Program-made: the position numbers and the translations under genes
Source of the DNA: Ampelocalamus luodianensis
Taxonomy: Eukaryota; Streptophyta; Magnoliopsida; Poales; Poaceae
NCBI GenBank assembly: GCA_036346255.1
Contig: CM070640.1
Coordinates: 35,087,238-35,151,237, forward strand
Direction: 5' to 3'
DNA: 64,000 nt
The notes under the pieces: model-generated
Seen by the model: only the letters and a program-made list of their open reading frames with translations
Databases searched by the model: none
Told to the model about the DNA's origin: nothing
Part shown: one piece after another, positions 44,731 to 56,272 of the stretch
How the letters are laid out: each line of letters starts with the position of its first letter
Position numbering within the stretch: the first letter of the stretch is position 1

Positions 44731-45788
44731 AACCCTAGCTCATTTTGAACCCTTATTAGTCCCAACTGAACTTGTTCTTGTCCAGATCTAATGCTTAGTG
44801 GCTCGGTTTAGCATTTAGAAGGAAGGGACTTAAGAAATTTCTATGAAATCCTAATGAAATCCCGAGCTTTTGAACCCAAATTGAAACCCTAAAGTGCGGC
44901 GAAACCCAAATCGAAACCCTAAAATGTGGTGAATACTTACTTTTTTTTAGAGATCTCCGGAGTCTCTCCAGTCATGAGCACCACCGTAGCTCCACTCGAC
45001 GGCTACGCGTGCGACCTCGGTCGCACGCGCGCGCCGGCGAGCAGGGTTGCGGTCGCTCTGCCTCATGCCGCGTCGCCTCAAGCCACCGCTCCACGCTCTC
45101 CCCTGCGTCATCGCAGGCGGAGCCACTGCTACTCCCCTTGCGCGTGCTGTCATCGATGCCGCATCGCGCATTCTCCTGTGCGCTGTCGCCCGATTTTTCG
45201 GGAGGAGAAGGGGAGAAATGATGCTAGGGTTAGCCGTTTCGGGGGTTTTGATGTCACTCAGGATAGATTGTGGGCCGTCCGATCAGATCCAACAACTGTC
45301 GTGGCTTTCGGGCCAGCAGAGTGGAAATGGGCTGACGGATTGGTAATGGGCCGCACACGTGATGTTAGGCTGAACAGCCTTTTGGGGGCCTGCAAATAGT
45401 GGGTTTTTTTCCTGTGTATTTTCTTTTAATGCTTAAGTCTGTTTTTATGCACTGTTTTAATTAATGTTTGTTGCCCAATAACAATGTATTATTACCTCAT
45501 TTTTATGTTTTGTCTCTAATTAAAATTGAACCAACGAGATATTTTGATTAGAGATTTTATGTTTTATTTTGGCATTATGTATGCACATAATTACATTCTG
45601 ACCAACGTTGTTTGTAGTCGTGTGTCGCCATATTAATTATTAAGTTCTTTTTCATTTTCTGCCCAACGGTGATATGGATTAGAACTGTAGTTTTGCATGT
45701 TGTTAATCAGACCAACGTAGGGTTAATTGCATGCAATACATCTTTATGTTATTTCTAATTTTGCCCTATATTTTAATATTCAGCAATA

Positions 45789-48700
45789 AACGTTTCGAAT
45801 ATTGCCGCCACAATTGACAATATTGAGCAGCTTACGGGAAGCAGCTTCCCCACTTGGAAAGAAAGAATTCATGTTGTCCTTGGAGTTTTGGACCTTGACT
45901 ATGCGTTAAAGGTGACCGCTCCCGTTCCCCTACCGACGGTGAGGATAATTATGATGAGAAAAAGAAAACTTACGATGCTAATACTGAAAAATGGGAGCAG
46001 TCCAACCGCCTGTCACTAATGATCATGAAGACCTCTATCTCAGTTGGGATCAGGGGAGCAATCACTGATTCTGAAAATGCTAAGGAGTATTTAGCTTCAG
46101 TTGAGGAGAAATTCAAAGGCTCCACTAAAGTTTATGCCAGTACTTTAATCCAGAGGCTCTTATCTGTTAAGTATGACGGGTCGAGCAGCATAAGAGAGCA
46201 TATTTTGATGATGACCGATATGGCTGGAAAGCTCAAGGGTATGGACATGGAGATATCCGATGGTTTCCTAGTCCACTTTATTATGACTTCTCTTCCTTGT
46301 GAGTACACTGCATTTAAGATAAATTACAATACTCAGAAAGAAAAATAGAGCATGAGCGATTTAATCGCCATGTGTGTCCAGGGGGAAGAAAGAATAAGGA
46401 TAGAAAAGAAAGATTTTGCGCTTCAAGTAGGCGGCCCTAACAAAAGGAAGTTCCAAGGGGGCTTCAAATCCAAGAAAAAATTGTAATTCTCCTCTAATTC
46501 AGATAAGTCAGGGCCTAAGGTGCATAATGCACCTAAGCCCCATGTTGCTCCCGCTGGAGCACATAATGGGGGTGAATGTCACTTTTGCAAGCAGCCAGGG
46601 CATTTCCAGAAGGATTGTGTTGGTTTTTTGAAGTGGTTCGCCAAAAGGGGTAATAATACAATAACATTCATTGATGAAACTCTTTATACTAATTTCTCCC
46701 TTAATTCTTGGTGGATTGACTCAGGTGCAACTGTGCACGTTACCAACTCTTTACGGGGATTCCTTACCGCGAGAACACTAAGAAAGGGGGAGCGAAGTCT
46801 TAGAGTCGCAGATGGAAAAGAAGCCGAAGTGGAATCAATTGGATCTATTTCATTAGTTTTAGATAGTGGCTTCATACTTCGTCTTAATAATGTAGTCTAT
46901 GTTCCTTCCATCAGGAGGAATTTATTTTGGTTTCTTTATTGGATGATGATGGTTTTAAATGTAATTTTGGTAACAATAAATGCATTATTACATTTAATTC
47001 AAATGATGTTGGTCTTGCTTTTAGACAAGACAAGCTCGATATGCTTTCTCTTAATAAATCTCCTCTATCTTTGAATGTGTGTGATGCTAAGCGTAAAAAG
47101 AATGATGAAACTTTTTTGAAACTGTGGCACTGTCGTTTAGGCCACATTTCGAGGGGGGAATGGAGCATCACATTAAGGAAGAAATTCTCCACCCATTAGA
47201 TTTCTCTGACTCAAACCACTGCATTGATTGCATTAAAGGAAAATATGTAAAGCAAATAAAGAAGGGAGCCACTCGCAGCACAGGACTCTTAGAATTAATT
47301 CATACTGATATTTATGGTCATTTTCCTATGACATCAATGGATGGTTTTGATTCCTTCATCACATTCATTGATGATTTCTCCCGTTATGGTTATATCTTTC
47401 CCATTAAAGATCGATCTGAGTCACTTGACAAATTCAAGATATTTAAGGCTGAAGTTGAAAATCAGCACAACCTAAGAATTAAAGTGGTAAGATCGGACCA
47501 TAGGAGATAATATTATGGAAGACATGCCTGTTATGGGCAAATTCCTGGCCCTTTCACTAAGTTACTTTAGGAAAATAACATTGTTGCCCAGTATTCTACA
47601 CCAGGTGAACCTCAGCAGAATGGGGTAGCTGAGAGACGCAATCGTACACTTATGGATATGGTACAGAGCATACTTAGCTATTTTAGTTTACCAACTGGTT
47701 TGTGGATGGAAGCACTAAAAACAGCTGCATATATTCTTAATCGGGTTCCCAGTAAATCAGTGCCTAAGACACCTTATGAATTATGGACTGAGAGGAAACC
47801 GAGTTTGAAATATTTATGAGTGTGGGGTTGTCGTGCTGAAGCTAAGATATTTAATCAACATATTGGGAAATTAGATCCTAAGAAAGTAAGTTGTCATTTT
47901 ATTGGGTACCCTGAGAGATCCAAAGGGTATCGGTTTTATTGTCCTGATAGGATAACTAAGTTTGTAGAAACAAGGCACGCTGTGTTCTTAGAGAATGACG
48001 AGGACCTAGAGCCCAGGAAAATAGATCTTGAGGAGAAGCGGGTGTATGTTCCTTCACCGCTGATCCCAGAGACATTTATTCCTATGCCTCAGGTGCTTGC
48101 ACCTCCAGTACAGAATACTGTTGTTGCACCCACTGTTGATGTCTCTGAAATTCCTAATGTCACACCTAATGATGAGCCTCAGCAGTCTCTTGCAATAGCT
48201 GATGAACCCATTAGAAGATCATAGCACGAGAGAAGATCTGTCACCCCAAATGATTATGTTGTTTATATGAATGAGGATATTAATGATATAGGGAAGGTAG
48301 ATGATCCCACCTCTTATAAGGAGGCCATGATGAGTGAATATTCTCCTAAGTAGCTTGATGCCATGAAGGATGAACCTATGAGCACTAATGATGTATGGGA
48401 CTTAGTAGAAATTCCTAACGGAGTCAAAACAGTAGGATGTAAATGGGTCTACAAAACCAAGCATGAATCTAAGGGAAATGTGAAAGGTTCAAAGTAAGGC
48501 TTGTAGCAAAAGGCTTCTCACAAAGAGATGGGATTGACTATAATGACACTTTTTCTCCCGTCTCAACTAAGATTTATTCATAATCATTATGGCACTTGTA
48601 GCTCATTATAATTTAGAGCTACATTAGATGGATGTTAAGATGGTATTCCTTAATGGCGACTTGCAAGAAAACATTTACATGGCTCAACTGAAAGGTTTGT

Positions 48701-49862
48701 CGTGGAAGGTAAGGAGCATATGGGATATCGACTTAAGAAATCGATTTATGGCTTAAAACAGGCGTCGAGGCAGTGGTACCTCAAATTCGATAAGGTCAAA
48801 AGAAATTTCGGATTTAAGGAAAATGAAGTTGATAACTGCATATATGTTAAGTTCAAGGGGAGTAAATTCACCATCTTTGTGCTTTATGTGGATGACATCT
48901 TATTGACTAGCAGTGATAAGGATATGATGTTTGAGACCAAGAGATTTCTTTCATCTAATTTTGATATGAAAGATCTTGGTAATGCCTCTTACGTTCTTGG
49001 CATTGAGATTCACCGAGATAGGTCCAAAGGATTATTAGGTTTATCTCAGAAGACATACATTGACAGAGTACTGAAGAGATATAATATGCATAAGTGCTCT
49101 CGCTCGCTTGCTCCTATTGTTAAGGGCGATAAGTTTGGGACATTTCAATGTCCAAGAAACCAATGAAACTGATCAGATGAAGTCGGTTCCTTATGCTTCA
49201 GCTGTCGGAAGCATTATGTATGCTCAAGTATGCATGCGCCCTGATTTAGCTTTTGTAACCGGGATGCTTGACAGATATCAGTCAAATCCAAGACCGGACC
49301 ATTGGAAGGCCGTTAAGAAAGCCTTGCGCTATATGAGGGCTACTAAGCATTTCATGCTCACATATAAGAATTCTGATAACCTTGAAGTTGTTGGTTATTC
49401 AGATTCAGATTTTGCGGGATGTGTTGATACTAAGAAATCCACGTCAGGTTATATCTTCACACTCGCTGGGGAGCTATCTCATGGAAAAGCTCCAAACAAA
49501 CTCTTACGACATCTTCAACGATGCAAGCTGAGTTTATGGCATATTATGAGGCTACCGGGCATGCTATATGGCTTAAGAACTTTATCCCAAGACTTAGAGT
49601 GGTAGACAGCATCTCTAAACCACTCACCTTATACTGTGATAACGAACACGTAGTCTTTTATACGAGTAACAACAAGTCAAGTGATGCTGCCAAACACATT
49701 GACATTAAGTACCATATTATGAAAGACAAAATCCAGGATCAAACCATTAGTATCAAGCATATTAGCACTAAGTCAATACTTGCGGATCCGCTTAGTAAAG
49801 GCTTACCACCCAATATCTTTCATGATCATGTTGCTGGCATGGGTTTATTGGAAAACCTCTGA
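45789..49862 (+). pseudogene. copia element 2 gag-pol pseudogene
   Basis: Gag begins near 45789 (QLTGSSFPTWKERIHVVL) and continues after a frame change (46019-46348). It carries an intact zinc knuckle CHFCKQPGHFQKDC (about 46575). Protease keeps WWIDSGATVHVTNS (46710). The gag-pre-integrase finger (LWHCRLGH ... CIDCIKGK) crosses a frame change. Integrase keeps the first Asp (LIHTDIYG) and the Glu (QQNGVAERRNRTL), but its middle is frame-broken after VVRSD. RT runs from about 48360 with several breaks, then is open with SIYGLKQASRQWY and LYVDDILLTS (Asp pair at about 48891-48896). RNase H is split by a frame change near 49560 and ends LADPLSKGLP (49800). The catalytic motifs largely survive but are divided among frames. 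Confidence 0.92.
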
Positions 49863-50051
49863 TTCTGGATAAAAGAACCTTAAAGCAAACGAACTCCCAT
49901 TAAGTATAATGAATATACATTTCAAGATGGAATAGTATACTGTAGGTACTGGGGTTGTATGGCACTTCATTGGCTATACGACGCATTACCTTGGAATGTT
50001 ATTTTATTGAGAATGAGCTTATGATGTTAGCCTTACGATCAAATGGGAGAA

Positions 50052-50501
50052 TATTGGGTTGATATCGGCTAACAACCCCGAGATCCAGGGGGGCACGCCC
50101 CACTCGCGCCTTGATGGGGGCGGGGGGCAACCAATTCGTATGGTTTCAGTCCCGTTCACCCCGCGCTATAACAAACAAGGGTACTCGGCAGGCCTTCTTC
50201 CCTTTGTGGTTCTAGGCTACGAACAACCCAAACATACCCGATCTATCTCGAGCGCTAGGGTGAGCGAAGACTGCCATAACCGCGACACCGCTGTCGTCGC
50301 CCAAGCCACCTCTGCGGCCGTCGACCGGGACTGCACTACGCTTCACCTCCCAGCTCTACATCGACGGATCTACAAGCCTAATGGCATCTTCAAGTTCGGG
50401 TATGAAAATATCGCTTCCGCTCTAAGGTTTAGGCTAGGTGTTCTTCATTGAGCTAGGGTTTATGTCGTTTAGATCTAGATTAACCTTAGTTTTTGCGCAC
50501 A
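50052..50501 (+). repeat. 3' LTR of copia element 2
   Basis: 450 bp. Its first bases read TATTGGG, a G-to-A change from TGTTGGG in the 5' copy. It ends GCGCACA. Confidence 0.88.
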
Positions 50502-50763
50502 ACGTCATCGCCACTCTCTGTTCGCTGCGTCCGTGTCTGCGTGTGCATCCTGGTCTTGCGTCGAGCATGTCCCGTGAGCTACGTCAGCTGGTTCGGAGAG
50601 CGTGTATCGGTTCGGAGGGGTACGGAAACCGTTGAGTGGGTGGAGGCGCAATAGTAAGCTGACTCTGACCGTTGAGGTGGCTAACTTGGAATTTTTTTTT
50701 TGCCTTGTATGCCTTTCACCAATTGTATGCCTTTCGATAGCATGGCTGTACACTGTCGCATTA

Positions 50764-50803
50764 GCGCTTGGGGCTGTCGAACATGCGCTTGGGGCTGTCG
50801 AAC
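50764..50803. repeat. 20-bp tandem duplication
   Basis: 'gcgcttggggctgtcgaaca' occurs twice in direct succession (from about 50764 and 50784) in the right arm region of the 10.4-kb MULE. Confidence 0.8.
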
Positions 50804-50871
50804 AAGGGACAAGCGGACGCGAGGAACACTGTGTGCATGACAGGATTAATTGGAGACAAAGTGTTTTTGTT

Positions 50872-51012
50872 GGAAAAAAAATCTATAGGGGAGGGCATGA
50901 GGCCCCTCCTCCATAGCCATTGGATCTCTTTTTCCACACACATATACTACAGTGATGTCTTACGTCATTCAACGGCCGTGGGGGAGGGGCCTCACCTATA
51001 GAATTTTTTCCC
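50872..51012. mobile_element. MITE-like element (about 140 bp)
   Basis: The ends are inverted copies: 'aaaaatctatagg' then 'gaggcccctcctcc' on the left, and 'gggaggggcctcacctatag' then 'aatttttt' on the right. Flanks tttttgtt and cttttgat could be an 8-bp target duplication with two changes, which would suit a hAT-related MITE. It is inserted in the inner part of the right MULE arm. Confidence 0.55.
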
Positions 51013-51111
51013 TTTTGATCCCTTGAAAATTTCATATCCCGAGCTTTATGATGTGATGTGAATGACATGAATATAGTAGCAAACTATGTACTGCAATTAA
51101 TCTTGTGCTAC

Positions 51112-51436
51112 TAATCAGCTTAATGCTTCTTGACCGCACGCGAGAGGGGCAGACCTGGCCTGTCCGAACGACAGACGGACGGAGGTGCTTCGTCTGCACG
51201 TGGGATGGACGGATGCGTTGCTACGAGGCTTGTCCGCAGGCAGGACAGACGGACGCGCTAAACAGTCCGCGTCAAACGGTCCGTGGCACGGACAAGGCTA
51301 TCGTGGCCCAACGGTGCGCGTCCGTTCGTCCCTAAGACAGATCTGCGTGCCGTTTCTGCGTTTTCGGCCGAAAGGTGGCCATTTATGCTAATGTGTCTCC
51401 TGATAGTGCCATTTAGGCAAAACACAAAAAAAAATC
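51112..51436 (-). repeat. right terminal inverted repeat of the 10.4-kb MULE
   Basis: The reverse complement matches 41033-41318. It ends in a T/A-rich tract and is followed directly by aggatttcag. Confidence 0.87.
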
Positions 51437-51446
51437 AGGATTTCAG

Positions 51447-51911
51447 GCTTGAATTTTTCCTTTCAAGTGTATAAACTGATTTACTGTGACATGAAGATAA
51501 TCTCATTCTCACCCATTTCCCAGGCATGTTGACCTGGTTTACTTCACATATTTTGGCCAAAGTTGAGAAGGAAATTAAGGATGCGGTCATGGGTATTGTA
51601 AACCACATGTCATTGAATAAACAAAGGACAAAGTTCTTGAGTTCTGGATCACAGCAAAGACCTGATCTTATTTTTCTTCTCCTTGTAATAAAAAATGAAA
51701 CAATTCTGTGTCTACTAGTGCTCTTTTTAACAGAAATAATCTTTTGTACAACACAGATTGGCTGGCAGATTTAAGTGCTAGCTAATGATGGGAAAAATCT
51801 ATTTAATTACTAGAAAAAGTAAAGATTGATGGAGTTGGACAAAACGCAATACCAGACACTAAAAAAATTTGTCAAGTGCTTAACATTCACCAATTCTGGT
51901 ATATAATATAT
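51447..51911. other. host sequence right of the MULE
   Basis: This is the continuation of the sequence upstream of UPS-A that the MULE displaced. The short frame at 51526-51774 has no recognisable domain. Confidence 0.4.
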
Positions 51912-52860
51912 TAGGAGTACAATTATTGCGGTTCTTCCTTGAGTTTTTTTCCTTCCTAAAAAAATACATTAACAACCTCTTCACTGTTTGAAAATAATGC
52001 CTTCTACTGTTCTACGGGGACTATTCGAATTTCGAAAGAAATGCTTAAGCACATTGACCCCGTTTCTTAATTTGAAAGTTCAAAATTTTAATACAATCTT
52101 GGCTGCTTACTTTCACAAAAATATGGCATTTGTATTCATCCATACATCAATACATACAATACAACACCACTTTAAACGAGTGAAGTCCAGCTCAGCTGGT
52201 ACTTGCATCAGGGAGCTTCTACTATAGAGGACAACGACAGGATGGTTTCAGAGAATCAAATCACAAAATATGAAATAGCCAGTCGGTGAGATGTACAGAA
52301 ATTTATTAAGTTTCATGTACCAACCAACTCAACTAGAAAACTTCAGTTACTACGGGGGAAATTCCAGTCATGTCTCGGCCTATAAAACATAGGCTCAAGA
52401 ATTCAAGATGCATGGCTGTGAAAACCTTGAGACCCTATTGTTCTCGTCATCAAACCATCTATGGCAGCCAGTTTTTCCTTATAAATACATGAAATAGGTG
52501 TTGAACCTCATATATCTAGTTTTTTATACTAAATTAAGTGGCACAAAAGCTTTGAAGTTAGTTTGTTAGGTGTGAGGAATTCAGCAAGATGGACAATTAC
52601 CTGAGCCCCTGTCCCCTGTTTGTTTTTCATACTATAGGAATTCAGCAAGTATCTAGCATATTGGATTTGGAGGTGTTGGGAATAAGGAGACGGCTGATAA
52701 GTTTTTTCTTCGAGCTCCTTGACAAACTTTGAAGTGACATAACAGAGAACTGCTTAATTATAGAGCCTTTCATTGAATGGGTCCTTCCGCGGCGAGCAAA
52801 GACATGACAGTCCTGCAAATCCAACATTACCAGACTTGTATCTTAAAAAAAAGGCTTGCT
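51912..52860. repeat. duplicated segment, copy 1
   Basis: Starts 'acaattattgcggttcttcc' and is colinear with 54294-55145 through 'ccaactcaact' (52327), 'ttgttctcgtcat' (52439), 'tttttccttataaa' (52473) and 'ggatttggagg' (52662). Divergence is high, so this is an old duplication. It has no recognisable exon. Confidence 0.6.
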
Positions 52861-53143
52861 GGAGTTGTACATACTCTTCACACGGTGCAAGTTGCTATTT
52901 TGAAGAACATTTTATCAAAGGAAAAAACAACAACAACAACTGTACAATGATTCGTATGGTTATTGATGTTCCATAAAGCTTCCTTGTGAGTAAAACTAGG
53001 TAAGACTTGACCACTTAGAGATACTTGGCATATGGTTAGTGGTACAATCGTCATCACCAGATGGGAAAAGATCAGAAATAACAATATGAGTTCCAGTGAT
53101 CGAAGCTTGCTTTTTCATATCATAATATTTGTTGGAGAGTTCA
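52861..53143. other. intergenic, nothing recognised
   Basis: A short AT-rich stretch with an 'aacaacaacaac' tract near 52930, ahead of the copia-like LTR. Confidence 0.4.
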
Positions 53144-53254
53144 TGTTAGAGTCTAATGTAGAAATTGTGTTAGAATTGGATTGTATCTTGAGACTATAAA
53201 TAAAAGGTGTGGGGTCCTGTGGGACAACACACAATTATTCCCAAAAAATCTACA
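53144..53254 (+). repeat. short LTR-like sequence with adjacent primer site
   Basis: A 111-bp TG...CA unit (TGTTAGAGTC to AAAATCTACA) contains TATAAATAAA (about 53198) and is followed at once by TGGTATCAGAGTC (53255-53267), a tRNA-Met-type primer site. No second copy of this LTR was found in the window, so the element is truncated. Confidence 0.65.
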
Positions 53255-53850
53255 TGGTATCAGAGTCATCCCCATTCCATCCACCACCACTGAACCCTAA
53301 CCCTAACCCTCGCTTACCTTAGCCACCGCTGCCGTTGTCGTTCGTCCTCGTCACCTCCTGCAACCGAGCCGCCGCGTCTTGTCGCCTCTTCCAATCGAGT
53401 CATCGTGTCGCGTCGCCTCGAGGCTGAGCTCAGACTACGGCTGCGCCGCCTTAAGGCTGAGCTCAGGTAGGCAGGGAGGAGGCCGGAGCTCGAGACGCGA
53501 AGCCGCCACCGCCTCCTGGAATGCCAGCACTGTGTGGATCTGGAACCGGATCACCATCATTGCTTGGTGAACCGAAGAAGAAGAAGGGGAGAAGAGGAAG
53601 TCGAGAGTGTTGGCCTAAAGAAGAAAAGCAATGAAGAAAAATAAAGGAGGGGAGAGAGGGTGTTGGCCAAAAGAAGAAAAGCAGGGAGAGAGAAAAAAAA
53701 AAGAGTTATGTGTTGAATTTGTTTTTTTTTATGTCACGTCTCTGCATGATTTAGGTAATTATGAAGGCAATCATCTAGGTTCGGCAGAATGTTGATGCGT
53801 GAAGAATTACTGTGATTGTGAGAGATACGTGCGGCATATCTTGGTAGTAA

Positions 53851-54293
53851 TTGGCATTGCTTTGGTTGTTTGAGAAGATAACCCTTGAGGAAATTGAGGC
53901 TACGAGGAAAGATAAGGAAGAAACCGCAACGAAGATGGTAGAAGAGAAAAGGAAGACAGTTGCTGAGACTACTTCCCCGCTAGTAACTCAAGGTGACATG
54001 AGAAGTATGTTACAGGATCTATTTGCGATGGGCATGATAGGTCTGAGGGCTGGTACAGGGTTATCTGACTTAAAGCTAGAGCTGATGCTGAATGATGTAA
54101 AAATGGAAGGAAGTAAGAATTGCCTAAGTTGGTCTAGAAGGGCTCAGCTAATTCTGAGAATGAAAGGGGTGGAACACTACCTGCGGGAGACTTGTGTTGA
54201 GCCTGCAGACAAGACGAGCATGAATTGGCTCAATCAGCTTGTTAGCTGCGCAGCATTAACCAAGCACTCTAGAAATATAGTACTTATGCAGAC
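53851..54293 (+). pseudogene. copia-like gag fragment
   Basis: The frame from 53851 contains KLELMLNDVKMEGSKN, NCLSWSRRAQLILRMKG and VEHYLRETCVEPADKTS, the N-terminal capsid part of Ty1/copia Gag. It is preceded by charged helical sequence (ATRKDKEETATKMVEEKRK). Similarity ends near 54290, where the sequence passes into the duplicated UPS-flank segment. The open frame to 54315 is therefore a chance extension. Protease and pol are missing. Confidence 0.7.
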
Positions 54294-55145
54294 AATTGTT
54301 GCAGTTCTTCCTTGAGATTGTTGTTGAAAAACCAAATATATATGCTGTGTTCTACTTCTAAACTGCATGAGAGATGCAGAACGGTCTTTCATGGGATTAT
54401 TGGAATGAAATGATTGAAGAAGAAATCCCTTTTCCTACTTGAAAGTAAAGATTTGTATATTCAATATTTTATATATAGCGTGAGTTGCTTATTTTAACGA
54501 ACATGACATTTGTACTCATCGATACATATCTCACTTGAAAGTTATGGAGGAGCCAAGTGGAGCTCAAAGAGCAGTTGAAGATGCAGAGAAGTCAGATTGC
54601 CAACTGACACTAGGATCATACCAGAGGATCAAAATGTATAATACCTTTCAGGTAATAAATTACAAGTACGAAGACGCGTTAAGCTTCACTTACATACCAA
54701 CTCAACTGAAAAATCGAAACTTATTTGAAACACTTCCTTTCATTTACGAGCCCAAAATGTGGACTGAGCAATCACGGGACCATTCAAGGCCCCTTGTTCT
54801 TGTCATTAAAACGTCCATCTACCAAGCATTATTTTTTCCTTATAAAAACAAGAGACAAGTTTCGTGTTCAGGACCTCTGGTTCTAGTACCACATCAATCT
54901 TCAGATAAGTTTTTATGCGAGTTGGTTGGTGCATAAAACAAAACAAGATAGGAGAACTGAGTGTTACATAAACCCATCCTTGCTTCGTTGCTTCAGATGC
55001 TGCTCAGAGAGAGGTTGTCAAGTATCAACAGTTAGAGAGTAGACAGATATACTTTCTTAAGATATATGGTATCACATTGGGTGTACGACATAGGATTTGG
55101 AGGCATCAAGAATGCAGAGACTATTTCGTTGATCGCGAAGAGAGA
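54294..55145. repeat. duplicated segment, copy 2
   Basis: It begins 'acaattgttgcagttcttcc' and follows the same order of motifs as copy 1 at 51912, including 'ccaactcaact' (54699), 'ttgttcttgtcat' (54793), 'tttttccttataaa' (54834) and 'ggatttggagg' (55093). It lies downstream, on the minus strand, of the UPS-B exon remnant. Confidence 0.6.
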
Positions 55146-55178
55146 GAAAAAACACACACTTGCTGACACATCTGCCCT

Positions 55179-55268
55179 CTATGTTCCAGTAACAGGCCAG
55201 GTGGCCAGGAAGAACAGGAATGACGGCATCTAGGCCACGGCGCCACCTTGGTCTCGATCGATGTACAT
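55179..55268 (-). pseudogene. ureide permease exon-1 remnant (UPS-B)
   Basis: On the minus strand the ATG at 55268 gives MYIDRDQGGAVA, a stop, then MPSFLFFLATWPVTGT and a stop. It aligns with the UPS-A N-terminus (MHIVEHRGSAVAL ... LLLLGTWPALLT), and the nucleotide context just upstream of the ATG ('gcggcagtgaatcgg') is also shared ('ggcgatagtgaatcgg' at 40983). The rest of the gene is absent. It shows that the locus once held more than one UPS copy in the same orientation. Confidence 0.72.
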
Positions 55269-55287
55269 GTCGCAATGGCGGCAGTGA

Positions 55288-55640
55288 ATCGGCACCTTGA
55301 GATTGTTACTGAAAACACATCGACCCCTTTTGCATTTGCACAAAAAAAAAAAAGCTTTCCACATGTATAATTTGATTGTCAAAAGAAAAGCTTAAGCACA
55401 CATTAACCCGTTATTTGTTTGAAAGATATTTGCCTATTTTCTTAAATTTGGCACTTGTACAAACATATACCATCACTTAAAATGCGTGATTGAAGTGGAG
55501 TTCAGTGGTAGTTGCAATCTTACAAACCTATATAAGGGATATAGAGAAGCCATGTGCCAAGTGACCGACAAAACTGTAGTTATATATAGAGAATCAAATC
55601 GTACAATACGATATAACTATTTTTTAGCTATTTTTTTAAA
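55288..55640. repeat. third related upstream segment
   Basis: It starts 'caccttgagattgttactgaaaa' like 54306 ('ttccttgagattgttgttgaaaa'). Further right, 'aagcttaagcaca', 'cacttgtac' and 'gagaatcaaatc' match counterparts at 52043-52260 in copy 1. This is consistent with repeated duplication of the region upstream of UPS exon 1. Confidence 0.5.
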
Positions 55641-55974
55641 GTTGCTAGTTAGTTGGACTTGGGACTCGAGGAGACATCGTGCAGACACACACAAAGAGCA
55701 CTTCACAACTAAACCGTTTGGGCGCCCAAAATCTGCCCAGGATTTGTGAAGGGAAAATTTGGCTTTACCAAAATTTGGAAGGTATGCCAATTTTTTGGTA
55801 ACAAAATAAATGCTAGCAAAAATATTAGAGCATTACCAAAATTTTGGCTTGGCTACTTGAGGTTCCAATCCAAACAAGCCCCAGAATCACCTTAGCCGCC
55901 TGGTTGTTCTCACTCAAGTGTATCACTGCATTTTGTCGTTTTTACTATAGTGCATTGCTACCCCGTAGGTAGGG
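55641..55974. mobile_element. MITE-like element around 55709-55884
   Basis: A segment full of 'ccaaaat' and 'tttgg' motifs starts near 'accgtttggg' and ends near 'tccaaacaagcccc'. The ends are roughly inverted (tttgg/ccaaa). Flanking duplication could not be fixed, so limits and class are uncertain. Confidence 0.35.
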
Positions 55975-56272
55975 AAAAACTTATCGCCGAAATTTCACCG
56001 GTAACCAACGGTTATCAGTGTTATCGGTGGGTCTGATAAAATTTCAAACCGGGCAAAAAAAATTGGATTTGTCTAGTTTTCATCAATGTATAAAGGAAAT
56101 TAAAATTTCAATTCAAATTAGATAAATTTTGTATTTACATATGAAAAATTCAAATATCAATTCAAAATTTTGGTCCGAAAAAATCCAAAAAATCGGTAAC
56201 CATCGGTTATCGGTTCTATCGGTGGGATCCGATAAAATTTCTAGACCGATAAAGTTTTCCCTGACCGTAGAT
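55975..56272. mobile_element. MITE-like element with inverted ends
   Basis: The left end 'agggaaaaacttatcg' and the right end in reverse complement 'agggaaaactttatcgg' match, and similarity continues inward around 'ccggtaacc.acggttatc'. The 6-mer ccgtag occurs on both sides, a possible remnant of a target duplication. No coding capacity is seen. Confidence 0.55.

Larger units (their letters stand above)
44266..50501 (+). mobile_element. Ty1/copia element 2, nested in the 10.4-kb MULE
   Basis: LTRs at 44266-44716 and 50052-50501 begin TGTTGGGTTGAT (3' copy TATTGGG...) and end GCGCACA. A tRNA-Met primer site follows the 5' LTR, and a purine-rich tract (aaatgggagaa) precedes the 3' LTR. The flanks gcgtc (44261-44265) and acgtc (50502-50506) form a target duplication with one difference. 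The two LTRs differ at roughly 7% of positions by eye, clearly more than those of copia element 1. Confidence 0.92.
41033..51436 (+). mobile_element. 10.4-kb MULE with long terminal inverted repeats and 10-bp target repeat, carrying a nested copia element
   Basis: The left (41033-41318) and right (51112-51436) ends are inverted copies sharing, for example, 'taaatggcact.tcaggaga', 'ttagcataaatggcc', 'ggcacgcagatc' and 'ggtctgcccctc'. They are clearly alignable along ~300 bp. The repeat aggatttcag lies directly outside both ends (41023-41032 and 51437-51446), matching the 9-10 bp duplication made by Mutator-like transposases. Inside, degraded mudrA-type coding sequence (42694-44040) reads left to right. 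A copia element (44266-50501) accounts for 6.2 kb of the length. The insertion lies just upstream of the UPS-A start codon. Confidence 0.88.

Noticed and set aside
53283..53306. Telomere-like CCCTAACCCTAACCCT
   Set aside because: Only about three units, and plant telomeres are CCCTAAA. It lies in the leader of a copia-like fragment directly after a primer site.
53851..54315. Copia-like gag frame as a host gene
   Set aside because: The NDVKMEGSKN and LSWSRRA motifs are of Ty1/copia Gag, and the last codons run into an unrelated duplicated segment.
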